A stretch of 64,000 bases of DNA from Bittarella massiliensis (ex Durand et al. 2017) (GTDB lineage: Bacteria; Bacillota; Clostridia; Oscillospirales; Ruminococcaceae). The position numbers and the translations under genes are program-made. Where the stretch lies: assembly GCF_017566145.1 (NCBI RefSeq), contig NZ_JABFCL010000001.1, positions 248,001 through 312,000 on the forward strand, given 5' to 3'. A model generated the notes under the pieces. The model saw only the letters and a list, made by a program, of their open reading frames with translations. It was not told where the DNA came from and searched no databases. This document shows, one piece after another, positions 8,944-16,520 of this stretch (the stretch's first letter is position 1; each line of letters opens with the position of its first letter).

Positions 8944-9255
8944 TCAGTTTTTGCAGTTTTTGCAGCTTGCAAAAAAGGCGGCGATCCCCCCGGTCTCCCC
9001 CACCCGGCAGACGGTGTAACCCAGGGCGGCAAAGGCGGCGGCAGCCGGTTCGTCGGCGGGGCCGTAGTCCAAATAGCCCCGGCGCTCAAAGTAGTCCAAA
9101 CAGGCGCGAAAGACCCCGTCGATCACCGGCAGCTCGGCATAGGCGGGAGCCCCCAGCAGGACGGTATTCCCCCGCAGGAAAAAGGCACATGAGGCAAGCA
9201 TCTGCCCCCCCTCGGCGGCGGCAAAGCGCTCCCCCGCCCGCTGGATGCGAATCAC
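8944..9255 (-). CDS. Hypothetical protein, 103 aa, coupled to the pseudouridine synthase gene
   Basis: The GTG at 9255 overlaps the stop codon of the upstream pseudouridine synthase gene (GTGA), so the 103-residue product is probably translationally coupled to it. The sequence starts VIRIQRAGERFAAAEGGQMLAS, has a hydrophobic CAFFLRGNTVLLGAPAY segment and ends in the Cys pair of SCKNCKN. I do not recognise a family; the alternating acidic and hydrophobic pattern could be a small GNAT-like or alpha/beta fold, but nothing decisive is visible. Confidence 0.65.
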   Translation of the reverse strand: MIRIQRAGERFAAAEGGQMLASCAFFLRGNTVLLGAPAYAELPVIDGVFRACLDYFERRGYLDYGPADEPAAAAFAALGYTVCRVGETGGIAAFFASCKNCKN

Positions 9256-10004
9256 TTTTTCTCCCCCGGGCCGCTCAGACCAGCCGCACCCCGCAGGGCC
9301 GCCACCTCTTGCTTGGTGAGGGGACGGTAGGTGCCGGGCTTGAGCATCCCCAATTTGAGGGGGCCGAAGGCGGTGCGCTTGAGGCGGGCGACCTCCAGCC
9401 CCACCTCCTCGCACATCTTGCGAATCTGGCGGTTGCGCCCCTCGCGGATGACAAACTCCAGCACGCAGCGGCCGGGCTGCTTGTCCAGCACCCGGATGGT
9501 GGCGGGGGCGGTCTTGCGCCCGTCGATGTAGACGCCCTCACTCATGGCGACGATCTGTTCGTCGGACGCGTCGGGGCGGACGGTGACCCGGTAGGTCTTG
9601 GAGACCTTTTTGCTGGGGTGCATCATCAGGTTGGCAAAGGCGCCGTCGCTGGTGAAGAGCAGCAGCCCCTCGGAGTTTTTGTCCAGCCGGCCGATGGGGT
9701 AGACCCGCTCCCCCACCCCGGCCATCAAATCGGCCACACAGCGGCGGCCCTGTTCGTCCTGCAGGGTGGTGACATAGCCCCGGGGCTTGTGCAGCATCAG
9801 GTACTGGTACTCGGCTTTGGGGGCGCCGTTCACCCGCTCCCCGTCCAGGGTGACCAGGTCTTTGCGGGGATCGATCTTGTCCCCCAGGCGGGCGGGGTGG
9901 CCGTTGACCTTCACCCGGCCGCGCTGAATGTACTCCTCGGCCTTGCGCCGGGAGCAGACGCCCCACTGGGACATGGCTTTTTGCAGTCGTGTATCTCTAG
10001 GCAT
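9252..10004 (-). CDS. rluB: 23S/16S rRNA pseudouridine synthase, RsuA/RluB family
   Basis: A 250-residue enzyme with an N-terminal S4 RNA-binding domain (LQKAMSQWGVCSRRKAEEYI, GRVKVNG) and a catalytic domain with GRLDKNSEGLLLFTSDG, whose Asp is the pseudouridine-forming nucleophile. Later come the conserved REGRNRQIRKM and the RTAFGPLKLG motif. In Firmicutes the RluB-type member modifies 23S rRNA near position 2605; the exact site here is inferred. In the related Bacillus neighbourhood it accompanies scpAB and ytfJ, which are also nearby here. A TAAAAT -10 lies upstream near 10034. Confidence 0.92.
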   Translation of the reverse strand: MPRDTRLQKAMSQWGVCSRRKAEEYIQRGRVKVNGHPARLGDKIDPRKDLVTLDGERVNGAPKAEYQYLMLHKPRGYVTTLQDEQGRRCVADLMAGVGERVYPIGRLDKNSEGLLLFTSDGAFANLMMHPSKKVSKTYRVTVRPDASDEQIVAMSEGVYIDGRKTAPATIRVLDKQPGRCVLEFVIREGRNRQIRKMCEEVGLEVARLKRTAFGPLKLGMLKPGTYRPLTKQEVAALRGAAGLSGPGEKK

Positions 10005-10423
10005 AATATCCTCCTTTGGCCATACATTTGTATTTTACCATGTTTTTGGCCGCAGCACCACGCCCTTTTGTAAAACTTCTGCGCCAAGGCCTCCTGCTTT
10101 TTTCTGCTTTCCCCCTAAAAACAGAAAAAGCGGGCGGAGAGACCGCCCTGCGCTGCCACATTTGCAGCGGGCCTCCAGCCCGCCCCCCGACGCAATCCCC
10201 GCGCTTTCTCCCCCCCTTGGATCTCTAGGGGGGCTGGGGGCGCCCCCTCCCGTCTTCGTCCTCTCCACAGGTCCGCATTAAAAAGGAGGGGAGGGCGAAA
10301 AACGCCCTTCCCCCCTTTTTCAGGGAAGCCTTGGCAGCCGTCAAACATCCGGGTCCTTCTTCCCGGCTGCCGTCTGGAGGGAGGGGTTCCCTCCCGCAGA
10401 ATGTTCCCCTTCTGCTCGCCCAA
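10005..10423. other. Non-coding gap with hairpins
   Basis: About 420 bp. A weak hairpin (GGGCGG-5-CCGCCC) with a T-rich tail on the minus strand lies near 10125-10152, and a strong bidirectional terminator at 10279-10320. The rest is GC-rich with no coding signal. Confidence 0.6.
10279..10320. terminator. Bidirectional terminator after the TM2 protein gene
   Basis: GGGGAGGGCG-AAAAA-CGCCCTTCCCC stem flanked by T-runs on both strands. It is ~100 bp past the TM2 gene stop codon on the minus strand. Confidence 0.75.
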
Positions 10424-10810
10424 TCAGTTTTTGATGGGATAGCCCTGCTGGTCTTTAAAAGTGCCGCCAAAAAGGCAGATGCCGTCCACCAACCAGCCGA
10501 TGCCGAAAAGCCCGGCGGTAAAGAAGTAGAGCAGCCCCATCTTCATCTTGCCGGCGTAAAACTGGTGCCCCCCAAAGAGGCCCAAAAACAGCCAGATGAC
10601 GATGGCCACCACCTTGTTTTTGTCGCTCACCTGCTGCGCCGCCGGCCGATAGACCGGCTGCACCACCGGCGGGACCACTTCCGCCCCCGGCGCTGTCCCG
10701 TAGTAGTTGATGGTCACGTTCTGCACCGTTTCCTTCTGCGGCGCGGTATGGCCGCAGAACTTACAGACGGCGGCCTCGCCCATCTCTGCGCCGCAATTCT
10801 CGCACTTCAT
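10424..10810 (-). CDS. Zinc-ribbon TM2 domain membrane protein
   Basis: The start is placed at the ATG at 10810, giving 128 residues; a longer reading frame upstream has no family support. The N-terminus is a zinc ribbon with two CxxC pairs (CENC and CKFCG). A Pro-rich linker follows, then the TM2 domain: NKVVAIVIWLFLGLFGGHQFYAG, the FYAGK turn, and a second membrane segment LLYFFTAGLFGIGWLVDGICL with the conserved D. TM2 proteins are small two-pass membrane proteins of unclear function. The gene is monocistronic, with a terminator downstream and dacF upstream. Confidence 0.88.
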   Translation of the reverse strand: MKCENCGAEMGEAAVCKFCGHTAPQKETVQNVTINYYGTAPGAEVVPPVVQPVYRPAAQQVSDKNKVVAIVIWLFLGLFGGHQFYAGKMKMGLLYFFTAGLFGIGWLVDGICLFGGTFKDQQGYPIKN

Positions 10811-10917
10811 CTTCCGTCTCCCCCTCTGGCGCTGTTCTTTTTCAACCCACTTTAACACAAACGGCCCCTCATATCTTATGCTGGCAGCATATTGGGGGGC
10901 GGAAAAGAGGGGGAATT

Positions 10918-12165
10918 TCACTGGGCCTTTTTCCCAAATAAACCCAGCAACCACTGCCAAAACCCCTTTTGGGAGCTTTCTTTGGCCGCCACCCCCTGGG
11001 AGGTCACGATCTCCACCCGCAGGGCGTCCCCCTCCCCCGCGGCGTAGAGAATCTCCCCCACCACCTGGCCCTCCGCCACCGGGGCGTAGAGGAAGGGGGG
11101 CAGGTTGACCGTTTTTTTCAGGGAGCTGCCGTCTTTTAAGAGGAGCTCTTCCAGGTCGCTCTCCACCCGCACCGTCACCGTCTCCTCGGTTCCCCCGACC
11201 ACGTCCAGGGTGGCCACATAGGTGGGGTCGGTGGACTGCCGGTCCCCGGTGCCAAAGCCGTAGTCCATCAGGTCCTTGTGCACCCGCCAGTCGTCGTAGC
11301 AGTGCAGGGTGACGCAGATGAGAGTCGCCCCGTCCCGGGTGGCGGCCGAGACCAGGCAGCGGCCCGCCTTTTTGGTAAAGCCGGTCTTCATCCCCACCGC
11401 CCCTTCCATCTCCCGCAGAAGGCGGTTGGAGTTGCGCAGATGCCAGCGGGTACCGCTGACGGCAATGGCCGCCTCAGAGCTTCCGCAGATGGCGGCAAAG
11501 TCGGGGTTTTGCAGGGCCGCCCGCGCCAGGACGGCCATGTCGTAGGCGCTGGAGTAGTGCTCGTCGTCCGGCAGCCCCGAGGGGTTTGTAAAGTGGGTGT
11601 CCGCCATCCCCAGCTGGGCGGCCTTCTCGTTCATCCGCTCCACAAACCGGTCCCCCGCCACCACCGAGGCCACGCAGGCTGCCGCGTCGTTGCCCGATTT
11701 GAGGAGCATCCCGGTCATCAGGTCCCGCAGGGTCAGCTGGTCCCCCGCCTTGAGGCCCAGCATGCTCCCCTCGGTGTCCACATCCTCGGCCGAGACGGTG
11801 TAGAGCTGGTCCAGCGGCCCGCTCTCAGCCGCCAGCAGCCCGGTCATGATCTTGGTGGTGCTGGCCATGGGCAGCCGGGCGTGGATGTCCTTGCCGGCAA
11901 ACACCTCGCCGGTGTCGGCGCTCATGAGGATGTAGGCGTCGGCCTCCACCTTGGGGAGAACCGGTTCCCCGGCCGCCGGTTCCCGCTTGGCCCCCCTCAC
12001 CTCCCCCCCAAAGGAGAAGAGGAGGAGCCCCGCCAGCAGCAGAGCCACCCCCCGGCGGGCGGCCTGGTGGTCCCAGGCCCGCTCCCAACTCGCCCCCTTC
12101 CGGGGCCGTCTGTCCGGCTTTGCCGCTGTCTCTCTTCTCTTCAAAAAAACCACCTGCCCATTCAA
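10918..12165 (-). CDS. dacF: Serine-type D-Ala-D-Ala carboxypeptidase (DacF/PBP5 family)
   Basis: A 415-residue penicillin-binding protein. After a basic N-terminus comes one membrane or signal segment (VALLLAGLLLFSFGG, about residues 40-54). The peptidase S11 domain has SxxK as STTK, SxN as SGND and KTG as KTGFT. A PBP5 C-terminal domain follows. The end (KGFWQWLLGLFGKKAQ) is an amphipathic helix typical of membrane anchoring. It trims the terminal D-Ala of peptidoglycan peptides, and in spore formers DacF acts in spore cortex. A second paralogue is at 26791-28008. Confidence 0.93.
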   Translation of the reverse strand: MNGQVVFLKRRETAAKPDRRPRKGASWERAWDHQAARRGVALLLAGLLLFSFGGEVRGAKREPAAGEPVLPKVEADAYILMSADTGEVFAGKDIHARLPMASTTKIMTGLLAAESGPLDQLYTVSAEDVDTEGSMLGLKAGDQLTLRDLMTGMLLKSGNDAAACVASVVAGDRFVERMNEKAAQLGMADTHFTNPSGLPDDEHYSSAYDMAVLARAALQNPDFAAICGSSEAAIAVSGTRWHLRNSNRLLREMEGAVGMKTGFTKKAGRCLVSAATRDGATLICVTLHCYDDWRVHKDLMDYGFGTGDRQSTDPTYVATLDVVGGTEETVTVRVESDLEELLLKDGSSLKKTVNLPPFLYAPVAEGQVVGEILYAAGEGDALRVEIVTSQGVAAKESSQKGFWQWLLGLFGKKAQ

Positions 12166-12315
12166 AAAATCCTATGCAAAGGGCCGATCCGCCATGACTG
12201 CCCGGCCGCCCTTTCAGATTTTTGCCGCCGGGCGCAACTCGGGGCCGGTTTGCGGGAAGACTATCTCTGCACCCACAATCCGCCAGTTTACTTTTTAAGG
12301 AGGGAGGAATCAACC

Positions 12316-12564
12316 GTGAACGATCCGCGCCAAAACCAGTGGCCGGTCAACCCGGAGGACGACGAGGCGCTCTACTTCGACATGCTGGGGGTGGCCTCCA
12401 GCACCGAGACCACCGGGCTGACCCCCACGCCCCCCATCACCGGGGCTGCGGTCCAGTCTTACAGCGAGCTCTCCGACGTCCCCCTGGCCAAAGACCGGAT
12501 GCCCGAGCTGGAGGGGGATGAAGACCGCCCCCGCGACCCCCTCAACGGCGAGGGAGAGCGCTAG
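12316..12564 (+). CDS. Small acidic hypothetical protein, 82 aa
   Basis: A GTG start at 12316 sits 7 bp after a strong AGGAGGGAGG. The 82-residue product is acidic and rich in Pro, Thr and Asp (VNDPRQNQWPVNPEDDEAL at the start, DEDRPRDPLNGEGER at the end), with no predicted membrane segment, and is probably mostly disordered. The gene stands alone, divergent from dacF, and ends at a good terminator. I do not recognise a family. The SD, spacing and terminator make it a credible real gene. Confidence 0.68.
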   Translation: MNDPRQNQWPVNPEDDEALYFDMLGVASSTETTGLTPTPPITGAAVQSYSELSDVPLAKDRMPELEGDEDRPRDPLNGEGER

Positions 12565-12582
12565 ATCCAACCGGACTGCACA

Positions 12583-12617
12583 GAAAAGGGACAGGCCCAA
12601 AGGCCTGTCCCTTTTTT
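12583..12617. terminator. Bidirectional terminator between the 82-aa gene and ytfJ
   Basis: AAAAGGGACAGGCC-CAA-AGGCCTGTCCCTTTTTT. The stem is perfect, with T/A tracts on both sides, so it can end transcription from both convergent genes. Confidence 0.88.
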
Positions 12618-12642
12618 ACTATATCAGTGGGCGCGCCGCCGG

Positions 12643-13107
12643 TCAAAACTCGGGGAAGTGCAGTTCCCCCTCCATGGGGGCGGGGTCGGGCGCGGCCTTT
12701 TCCGGCTGCGGCTCGCCCTTGACGCCCTCTTTCTTGGCGGTGGCCTTGGAGACGATGCCCGAGACCCGATCCACCACGCCGGGAACCATGTTCACCAGCC
12801 GGTCAGCGGTGGTGTCCGACTTCTTGGTGAATTCCAGCAGCCGCACATCGTCGCCGTTGACCACCAAAAAGCCCACCGGGGAAACCGAGAGGCCGGCCCC
12901 GCTGGCCCCGCCAAAGACCTGTTTGGGCGTCTTGGTGGGGAAGTCGCTCCCCCCCGAGGCAAAGCCGAGGGAGACCTTGGAGACCGGGATGATGACCCCG
13001 CCCTCCCCCACCGGGATGGGCTCGCCGATGATGGTGTTTCCGTCGATCATCTCCTTGATCTTGTTCATCGCCGTGTCGATGAGGCCTTGAATGGGATGTT
13101 CACTCAT
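12643..13107 (-). CDS. ytfJ: YtfJ/GerW family sporulation protein
   Basis: A 154-residue YtfJ/GerW family protein, found in endospore formers and needed for normal spore germination in Bacillus. Family features are HPIQGLIDTAMNKIKEMIDGNTIIGEPI at the N-terminus, VIIPVSKVSLGFASGGSDF, and a Gly-rich FGGASGAGLSVSPVGFLVV segment. The C-terminal ~40 residues are a low-complexity tail. It overlaps the stop of the DUF2953 gene by 4 bp. The pair with scpAB and the site-2 protease is a standard Firmicutes block, and its presence argues that the organism sporulates. Confidence 0.94.
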   Translation of the reverse strand: MSEHPIQGLIDTAMNKIKEMIDGNTIIGEPIPVGEGGVIIPVSKVSLGFASGGSDFPTKTPKQVFGGASGAGLSVSPVGFLVVNGDDVRLLEFTKKSDTTADRLVNMVPGVVDRVSGIVSKATAKKEGVKGEPQPEKAAPDPAPMEGELHFPEF

Positions 13108-13760
13108 TTGTCTGCACCGCCTTTATCTTCCTTTGCGCCCGGCTTGTCCGGGGCCTTGACACTTCTATTTTGGAGCAATTTGACGGCGACTATTCCCGCC
13201 GTTATCAATAGTATAATCGGTAGCGCGCCGATTTGGAAGGACAAATCCAAAAAAAATTCCGGCTCGGAGAAGTTGGGCTCCACCTGCACCCGGTCAAACC
13301 GGCAGTCAAAGGTGTTGGCCACCAGTCCCAGGCAGGCGTGGACAATCCCCCCCACCTGGCCGTAGAGGACGGCCGTCTCGTGGGGCTCGTCGTCCCCCAC
13401 CCGCAGCCGCAGGTCAAAGCGGCGCAGGTGGATGTGCCGGGTCAAAAACCGCAGCCCCGAGAGGGTGGAGCGGAGGATGTCCATCACCATTCCCAACTGC
13501 TGGGAGAGGGGGGCCTTCTTCCCGCCCTTCCCCTTCTTTTTCCCCTTTCTCTCGGCGGCCCGCACCTCGTCCTCCTCGGCCTGTTCGGCCTCCTCGGCGT
13601 CTTTGAAGGGGTAGACGGGAAAGCGCAAAAAGAGGTAGCGGAGGGTGGCCCGCTGCTCCTCCAGGCCGATCTCGACCTGAATTTTTAAGGGGATGAGGAG
13701 CAAAACCGCCAGCAGCAGGAGAAGGCCCAGGAGAATCCGCCCGATCCACACCCACACCAT
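13104..13760 (-). CDS. DUF2953 domain protein, membrane-anchored
   Basis: A 218-residue protein with an N-terminal membrane segment (IGRILLGLLLLLAVLLLIPL), a charged Lys/Gly-rich stretch (KGKKKGKGGKK), and the DUF2953 region with LRRFDLRLRVGDDEPHETAVLYG. A second hydrophobic segment (ALPIILLITAGIVAVKLL) is near the end. DUF2953 proteins are almost always encoded next to ytfJ in sporulating Firmicutes, and a sporulation role is inferred from that. The ATGA overlap with ytfJ indicates coupling. Confidence 0.85.
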   Translation of the reverse strand: MVWVWIGRILLGLLLLLAVLLLIPLKIQVEIGLEEQRATLRYLFLRFPVYPFKDAEEAEQAEEDEVRAAERKGKKKGKGGKKAPLSQQLGMVMDILRSTLSGLRFLTRHIHLRRFDLRLRVGDDEPHETAVLYGQVGGIVHACLGLVANTFDCRFDRVQVEPNFSEPEFFLDLSFQIGALPIILLITAGIVAVKLLQNRSVKAPDKPGAKEDKGGADK

Positions 13761-13963
13761 GGCATCTTCCCTCCTCTCTCCCCTTCCTCGCGGAAGGCGG
13801 CCGTCAAGGCCGGTATACGCACTTCGTCCGGGCGATCCCAGCCCTCAGCCCCCTTCTTCCTCGCAGAGGGCGGCCGGCCAAATTGGGCTCTCGGAGGCCG
13901 CCAAAGCCACCGGCCCCAAGGGGCTAGAAAGGCCAACTGCAAGCCCCCTGTGGGGTTCGCGCG
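13761..13963. repeat. Two palindromic repeat units between DUF2953 and scpB genes
   Basis: Two related cores, CTTCCTCGCGGAAGGCGG near 13790 and CTTCCTCGCAGAGGGCGG near 13857, lie about 65 bp apart. They resemble the units of the longer array at 34.94-35.40 kb. No gene is visible in this 200-bp gap. Confidence 0.5.
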
Positions 13964-14530
13964 TCAGCCCTCGGCCGGTCCCTCCTGCTCCCCGGGTTCC
14001 TCTTCGGCAGCCAGTTCGGCAAACTGCTCCACCTGGGGCAGGTCCTCCAGGGAGCGCAGGCCGAAACAGCGCAAAAAGTTGTCGGTGGTCTTGTAGGCCA
14101 TGGGCCGGCCGGGCAGGTCCAGCCGCCCCTGTTCGGCCACCAGCCCCTTCTCCACCAGGTTGACCACCGTGGAGGAGCTGTCGATCCCCCGCACCTGTTC
14201 GATGAAGGAGCGGGTCACCGGCTGGTTGTAGGCGATGATGGCCAGAACCTCAAAGGCCGCCTGGGAGAGGGGGGTGTTGCGCTTGACGTCCAGGGCGCGC
14301 TTGACCTCTTCGGAATAGGCCTTCTTGGTGGCCAGTTGGAAGCCCTCTCCCAGTTGGAGGAGGGCCAGCCCGCTGCCGGGCCGCTCGCAGTCGTCCTGTA
14401 TGAGTTTGCACACGTTTTTGACGGTGGAAACCTCGATCTCCAAAATTTCGGAGAGCTTTTTGGGGCTGAGGGGTTCGGCGTAGGCGAACAAAACCGCCTC
14501 CACCGCCCCCTTGGCGTAGTTGATGTCCAT
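13964..14530 (-). CDS. scpB: Segregation and condensation protein B
   Basis: A 188-residue ScpB, the winged-helix kleisin-interacting subunit of the Smc-ScpAB condensin that compacts and segregates chromosomes. Conserved segments are KGAVEAVLFAYAEPLS at the start, then LSQAAFEVLAIIAYNQPVTRSFIEQVRGIDSSSTV, and YKTTDNFLRCFGL near the end, followed by an acidic tail. It lies 15 bp downstream of scpA in the same orientation. Confidence 0.95.
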   Translation of the reverse strand: MDINYAKGAVEAVLFAYAEPLSPKKLSEILEIEVSTVKNVCKLIQDDCERPGSGLALLQLGEGFQLATKKAYSEEVKRALDVKRNTPLSQAAFEVLAIIAYNQPVTRSFIEQVRGIDSSSTVVNLVEKGLVAEQGRLDLPGRPMAYKTTDNFLRCFGLRSLEDLPQVEQFAELAAEEEPGEQEGPAEG

Positions 14531-14545
14531 TGGGGTCTCCCCTCC

Positions 14546-15253
14546 CTATCTCTTCTTCCCCTTCAGGGTGATGGCGCCGCTCTCGTCGTCCAGGGCGATG
14601 CGGCCGCCCTTGATGAGTTCCAGCACCGCCAGAAAGGTGGCCACGTTCTCGGTCTTTTCGTACTGGCGGCCAAAGAGGGTCTGCAGCCGCAGCCCCGCCG
14701 ACTTGGTCAACCGCCGCAGCACAAAGACGATGCGGGAGGAGACCGAGACCACCCGCTTGGCCACGATCCCCGAAAAACTGGACTTGGGGGGCGCCTGCTT
14801 GCGCAGGATCTTCCCCCGCAGGGCCGCCAGGGCCGCCAGCAGCTCTTCGGGCTGGTGGCGGCGGGTGTAGAGCAGGTCTTTGGGGGCGGGCAGCTGGTTG
14901 CGCACAAAGTGGGCCAGGGGGTCGTACTGCTGGCGCAGCGCCCCGGCGATCTGCCGGCAGATCTGGTACTCGATGAGCTGGCCCTGCAGCTCTGCCTTGA
15001 GCTGCTCCCTCTCCTCCTCATGGCGGGGGAGGAGGAGGACCGTCTTCATGTAGACCAGGCGGGAGGCCATCTCCAAAAAGTCGCCGGTGAGCTCCATGTC
15101 CAGCTGTTCGGCCCGCTCCATATAGGCGGTGTACTGGTTGACCAATTCGGCGATGTTGATGTCGTAGAGGTTTAACTTGTGCTTGGAAATCAGGTGGAGG
15201 AGCAGTTCCAGCGGCCCCTCAAATTGCGGCAGGGTAAAGCTGACCTCGGCCAC
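14546..15253 (-). CDS. scpA: Segregation and condensation protein A (kleisin)
   Basis: A 235-residue ScpA kleisin that bridges Smc heads and binds ScpB. The N-terminus FEGPLELLLHLISKHKLNLYDINIAELVNQY is the family signature. ASRLVYMKTVLLLPRHEE follows, and the C-terminal winged helix has VATFLAVLELIKGGRIALDD. It forms one transcription unit with scpB and probably the site-2 protease gene 37 bp upstream. Confidence 0.96.
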   Translation of the reverse strand: MAEVSFTLPQFEGPLELLLHLISKHKLNLYDINIAELVNQYTAYMERAEQLDMELTGDFLEMASRLVYMKTVLLLPRHEEEREQLKAELQGQLIEYQICRQIAGALRQQYDPLAHFVRNQLPAPKDLLYTRRHQPEELLAALAALRGKILRKQAPPKSSFSGIVAKRVVSVSSRIVFVLRRLTKSAGLRLQTLFGRQYEKTENVATFLAVLELIKGGRIALDDESGAITLKGKKR

Positions 15254-15290
15254 TTGCCGTCCCCCTCCTCTCTCAAAACAGTCGGTCGCG

Positions 15291-15956
15291 TCAGACGATG
15301 AGCCGGGCGATCAGGTCGATAAAGCCGGTGAGGAAGCCCAGCCCCTTGTAGATCAGGCCGGCGAGGAACTGGATGGGCCAGTCCAAAAAGCCCAGCAGCA
15401 ACAGCATCAGCACCGCCAGGGAGATGTAGGTCTGGTACTCCTGCAGCTTGTAGGTGACGTGGGCGGGCACGAAAAAGGCCAGGATGCGAAACCCGTCAAA
15501 GGGGGGCACCGGCAACAGGTTGATGACGGCGATGGAGATGTTGATCTGGGCGATGAGTCCCAACATCTGGATGAGGAAGAGGTAGAAGGCCGAGCCCAGC
15601 AGGGCGGGCACCAGCAGGGCGACAAGGCTCATCACCTTCACCAGGGCGATGAGTACCAGGGCCAGCAGGACGTTGGCCATCGGCCCTGCCAGGGCGGTGA
15701 GGGCCAACCCCTTTTTCTGGTTGCGGTAAAAGTAGGGGTTGATGGGGGTCTTGCCCCAGCCGATGCCGGTGAGCAGCATGCAGAGACTGCCCAAAGGGTC
15801 CAGGTGGGCGATGGGGTTGAGGGTGAGGCGGCCCTGGTTCTTGGCCGTGGGGTCCCCCAGTTTATAGGAGACCAGGGCATGGCCGAACTCGTGCACCGGG
15901 ATGACGGTGAAGAGGGCGATGACCCGGACAATGACCGTCACGAGAAGTTGTTGCAT
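15291..15956 (-). CDS. Site-2 protease family (M50) membrane metalloprotease
   Basis: A 221-residue polytopic membrane protein of the minimal S2P/M50 type. The zinc site HEFGHA is near residue 23, in the first half. LNPIAHLDPLG follows, and the second metal ligand lies in NLLPVPPFDGFRIL (usually PPLDGSR). About five hydrophobic segments are visible. Members cleave transmembrane substrates such as anti-sigma factors, but the substrate here is unknown. It is the first gene before scpA-scpB-DUF2953-ytfJ, with a good promoter at 16042-16070. Confidence 0.9.
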   Translation of the reverse strand: MQQLLVTVIVRVIALFTVIPVHEFGHALVSYKLGDPTAKNQGRLTLNPIAHLDPLGSLCMLLTGIGWGKTPINPYFYRNQKKGLALTALAGPMANVLLALVLIALVKVMSLVALLVPALLGSAFYLFLIQMLGLIAQINISIAVINLLPVPPFDGFRILAFFVPAHVTYKLQEYQTYISLAVLMLLLLGFLDWPIQFLAGLIYKGLGFLTGFIDLIARLIV

Positions 15957-16041
15957 GAGGAGGGGATTCCCCTTTCCGATCTTTCAAATTGCCGGGCGCG
16001 CAGCCTCGTCTCCCGAGGGCGCACCCAGCCCGATGCTGTCT

Positions 16042-16070
16042 ATTATATCGGTTTGCCACAAAAAAAACAA
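16042..16070 (-). promoter_or_regulatory. Promoter of the M50-scpAB operon
   Basis: Minus strand: TTGTTT (16065-16070), 17 bp, TATAAT (16042-16047). It diverges from the rpmB promoter, whose -35 is 33 bp away. Confidence 0.68.
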
Positions 16071-16102
16071 TAGCGGCCCCCGGCGTTTTTTGAAATTGGG
16101 TC

Positions 16103-16131
16103 TTGCTTTTGAATGCAGATTCTGTTAAAAT
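16103..16131 (+). promoter_or_regulatory. Promoter of rpmB
   Basis: TTGCTT (16103-16108), 17 bp, TAAAAT (16126-16131), followed by a GGGAGGTG SD before the ATG at 16180. Confidence 0.7.
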
Positions 16132-16179
16132 ACATTCGTTGACTTCTAGAATGTTCTTATTGTAGGGAGGTGCAGATAG

Positions 16180-16368
16180 ATGGCAAAATGCGATATCTGT
16201 GGCAAAGGCGTGACCTTCGGCATCAAGGTCTCTCACTCGCACCGGCGTTCCAACAAAGCTTGGAAACCCAATGTCAAACGCGTGAAGGCGGTTGTCAACG
16301 GCACTCCTTGTCGCGTAAACGCCTGCACCCGTTGCTTGCGTTCCGGCAAAGTGACCCGCGCAATCTAA
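16180..16368 (+). CDS. rpmB: 50S ribosomal protein L28
   Basis: A 62-residue L28. MAKCDICGKGV carries the first CxxC, and CTRC near the end carries the second, so this is the zinc-binding form. The core SHSHRRSNKAWKPNV is the usual L28 signature. It is a single-gene unit with its own promoter and terminator. Plus-strand orientation breaks the surrounding minus-strand run. Confidence 0.97.
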   Translation: MAKCDICGKGVTFGIKVSHSHRRSNKAWKPNVKRVKAVVNGTPCRVNACTRCLRSGKVTRAI

Positions 16369-16383
16369 CCTGGGCAGACGGCA

Positions 16384-16415
16384 AAGGCCAAACCGATTTC
16401 GGTTTGGCCTTTTTT
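16384..16415 (+). terminator. rpmB terminator
   Basis: AAGGCCAAACCGA-TT-TCGGTTTGGCC followed by TTTTTT, 16 bp after the rpmB stop. Confidence 0.9.
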
Positions 16416-16456
16416 GTCGTTCCCGCCCCCCTTCCCCGCCTGTCTGCGGGATGGGA

Positions 16457-16501
16457 AGAAAAAAGAAGGCCGCTGCCGGCATGTCTGCCCGGCGGCGGCT
16501 C
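16457..16501 (-). terminator. Terminator after gpsA
   Basis: Minus strand: a GCCGC-C-GCCGG...GCCGG-C-A-GCGGC interrupted stem followed by TTCTTTTTTC, just past the gpsA stop codon. Confidence 0.65.
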
Positions 16502-16520
16502 CCCTTTTGAAGGCGACTTT

